Below are positions 62,855 through 64,000 of a stretch of 64,000 nt of DNA, piece after piece. The stretch covers positions 145,582 through 209,581 of the forward strand of contig NZ_BSRG01000004.1 of assembly GCF_040363165.1 (NCBI RefSeq), given 5' to 3'. The notes beneath the pieces are model-generated. The model made no database searches, was not told the DNA's origin, and saw only the letters and a list, made by a program, of their open reading frames with translations. The position numbers and the translations under genes were made by a program. Position 1 is the first letter of the stretch, and the number at the start of each line of letters is the position of its first letter. The stretch is from Thermus sp. LT1-2-5 (lineage in GTDB: Bacteria; Deinococcota; Deinococci; Deinococcales; Thermaceae).

Positions 62855-63733
62855 ATGAGCCTGCGCGCTCCGCCCCTTTTCCAGGCCGAGCCGGCTTGGG
62901 CGCACCGCCTTTACGTGGGGGATGCCCGGCAGATCCTGAGCGCCTTGCCCGAAGCCTCCGTCCACCTGGTCCTCACCTCGCCCCCCTACTGGACTTTGAA
63001 GCGCTACGAGGACGTGCCCGGGCAACTGGGCCACGTGGAGGACTACGAGGCCTTTCTGGACGAGCTGGACAAGGTGTGGCGGGAGGTGTACCGGACCCTC
63101 GTCCCTGGGGGGCGGCTTGTCATCGTGGTGGGGGACGTGGCCGTGGCCCGGAAGCGCTTCGGGCGGCACTTGGTTTTCCCTCTCCACGCCGACATCCAGG
63201 TGCGGTGCCGGAAGATTGGGTTTGACAACCTCAACCCCATCCTCTGGCACAAGCACACCAACGCTGCCTTGGAAGCGGACCGCCCCGGTTTCTTCCTGGG
63301 CAAGCCCTACGAGCCTGGGGCCATCCTCAAGACCGAGGTGGAATACATCCTCATGCAAAGGAAGCCTGGGGGTTATCGCAAGCCTACCCTGAAGCAGCGG
63401 GAGGCTTCCCGCATCCCCAAGGAGCTCTTTGCCCGCTGGTTTCGGCAAATCTGGGACGACATTCCCGGGGAAAGCACCAAGGCCCACCCGGCCCCCTTCC
63501 CCTTGGAGCTGGCGGAAAGGCTTGTGCGCATGTTCAGCTTCGTGGGGGACGTGGTTCTGGACCCTTTTGCCGGCACCGGTACCGCCCTGATCGCCGCCGC
63601 CAAGTGGGGGCGGAGGGCCCTTGGGGTGGAGCTGGTGCCCAGGTACGCCGAGCTGGCCCAAAGGCGCTTTGCCCAGGAGATCCCCGGGGTTTCCCTGGAG
63701 GTTTGGGATGGGGTTCCAGGACTTAGCCCGTGA
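62855..63733 (+). CDS. Site-specific DNA methyltransferase, m4C/m6A beta-class
   Basis: The 292-residue protein has motif IV SPPYW early (TSPPYWTLKRYEDVPGQLG near 42) and motif I DPFAGTGTALIAA late, the beta-class order. SPPY is most often found in N4-cytosine methyltransferases. TATACT (62841-62846) lies eight bases before the ATG. The gene overlaps by 26 bases a following frame that I take as the restriction partner. The recognition site cannot be derived. Confidence 0.88.
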   Translation: MSLRAPPLFQAEPAWAHRLYVGDARQILSALPEASVHLVLTSPPYWTLKRYEDVPGQLGHVEDYEAFLDELDKVWREVYRTLVPGGRLVIVVGDVAVARKRFGRHLVFPLHADIQVRCRKIGFDNLNPILWHKHTNAALEADRPGFFLGKPYEPGAILKTEVEYILMQRKPGGYRKPTLKQREASRIPKELFARWFRQIWDDIPGESTKAHPAPFPLELAERLVRMFSFVGDVVLDPFAGTGTALIAAAKWGRRALGVELVPRYAELAQRRFAQEIPGVSLEVWDGVPGLSP

Positions 63734-63885
63734 GCTAGAGGGGGTGCTTGGGGGGATGCTCCATACCTCCTCCCAAGATAGCGGGCGCCAGGGCCGCCTG
63801 GCCGAGTACCTGATGGCCCGTTTGCGCGAGCGCCTTCCTCCTCACCTTTGGCCCTATTTGGAAGCGGAAGTCCAGGTCCGACATT
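63708..63885 (+). pseudogene. 5' part of the methyltransferase's partner gene (probable restriction endonuclease), disrupted
   Basis: From ATG 63708 the frame reads MGFQDLARELEGVLGGMLH and later LMARLRERLPPHLWPYLEAEVQV, with normal Thermus codon use. After about residue 58 the composition changes and the frame runs to a TAG near 63995 in what looks like insertion-sequence DNA. Overlap with a methyltransferase gene is typical for a cognate nuclease, though no catalytic motif is visible in this piece. The end coordinate is my estimate of the insertion point. Confidence 0.55.
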
Positions 63886-64000
63886 CCGCACCCCTCTCCC
63901 TTGGCCTTAGGATTTTGGGATGGAAACCACACCCAACCTACAGGTGTACGACCTGGGCCACCTGGGCCTGGTGGCCAGCATCCTGGATCAGATAGGACTG
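63886..64000 (+). mobile_element. Left end of an insertion sequence (IS1634-like), truncated by window edge
   Basis: Sequence after about 63885 no longer fits the upstream coding pattern and leads into a transposase start at 63920. The terminal inverted repeat must lie near 63875-63900, but the right end is outside the window so it cannot be confirmed. Confidence 0.55.
63920..64000 (+). CDS. Transposase N-terminus (DUF4277/IS1634-like), partial
   Basis: The frame starts METTPNLQVYDLGHLGLVAS and continues ILDQIG to the edge. LGHLGLVASILDQIGL resembles the DUF4277 start of IS1634-family transposases. TAGGAT (63908-63913) lies six bases before the ATG, in the leaderless register common in this genome. 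Only 27 residues are visible, so the family call is tentative. Confidence 0.6.
   Translation, partial: METTPNLQVYDLGHLGLVASILDQIGL

Overview
The window is GC-rich, densely packed chromosomal DNA from a Thermus species. RecA, RuvB, TrpF, L25/TL5, the initiator tRNA and EF-G-2 read as close relatives of Thermus thermophilus proteins (recognised from memory, not searched). GTG and TTG starts are common, genes usually abut or overlap by 1-30 bases, and many genes carry a TANNNT -10 hexamer only 6-8 bases before the start codon, the signature of leaderless mRNAs in the Deinococcus-Thermus group. No gap of more than 300 bases lacks a gene or gene remnant. No prophage or CRISPR array was seen.

Layout. 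1-3380 (minus): PEP synthase (cut by the edge), a MoxR AAA+ ATPase and EF-G-2. 3428-8543 (plus): a JAMM isopeptidase, alaS, a 7-TM protein, ruvX and mltG. 8528-9860 (minus): an orphan sugar-type ABC permease and an outer-membrane barrel protein. 9893-11694 (plus): an unknown P-loop protein and an enolase-superfamily enzyme. 11689-13348 (minus): a HAD phosphatase and an MFS transporter. 13396-20735 (plus): ygfZ-cinA-thpR-recA-rny, then mreB-fabZ and a YlmH-like S4 protein. 20857-27468: a class II ribonucleotide reductase gene holding three inteins. 27481-29363: trpF, an inositol-phosphatase-like gene and a flavin reductase. 29360-31192 (minus): the initiator tRNA gene, PCD, thioesterase, DCC protein and mutM. 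31309-36654: mtaB, a HIT protein, a phosphoesterase, a bifunctional-nuclease-like gene, two phosphoribosyltransferase paralogues, a HAD protein, 5-FTHF cyclo-ligase and a cysteine-less FmdB-like protein. 36659-37356: a broken prohibitin gene. 37353-39590 (minus): two DUF192 genes, tmk and nif3-like. 39653-41458: an S9 peptidase. 41502-43721 (minus): ybaB-recR, three roadblock/LC7 genes and a DUF3467 gene. 43752-51358: hemB, VOC and GYD genes, guaA, luxS-pfs, prs, rplY, pth and ddl. 51359-55812: decayed DNA, then galT-glpK-glpD. 55809-64000: ftsH, a TPR protein, a DUF4388 pseudo-receiver, ruvB, panB, an RluD-like synthase, an m4C methyltransferase, a truncated partner gene and the start of an insertion sequence.

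How the genes work together. Most are housekeeping: translation (alaS, initiator tRNA, EF-G-2, L25, pth, mtaB), DNA repair and recombination (recA, recR, ruvB, ruvX, mutM, cinA), nucleotide metabolism (nrdJ, tmk, guaA, prs, trpF) and envelope/shape (mreB, mltG, ddl). The luxS-pfs pair forms one S-adenosylhomocysteine detoxification route. The most unusual elements are the three-intein reductase, whose second intein sits directly before the predicted thiyl-radical cysteine; a CIRCE-like palindrome between the FmdB-like and cyclo-ligase genes; the three-roadblock operon; and a restriction-modification locus interrupted by an insertion sequence at the right edge.
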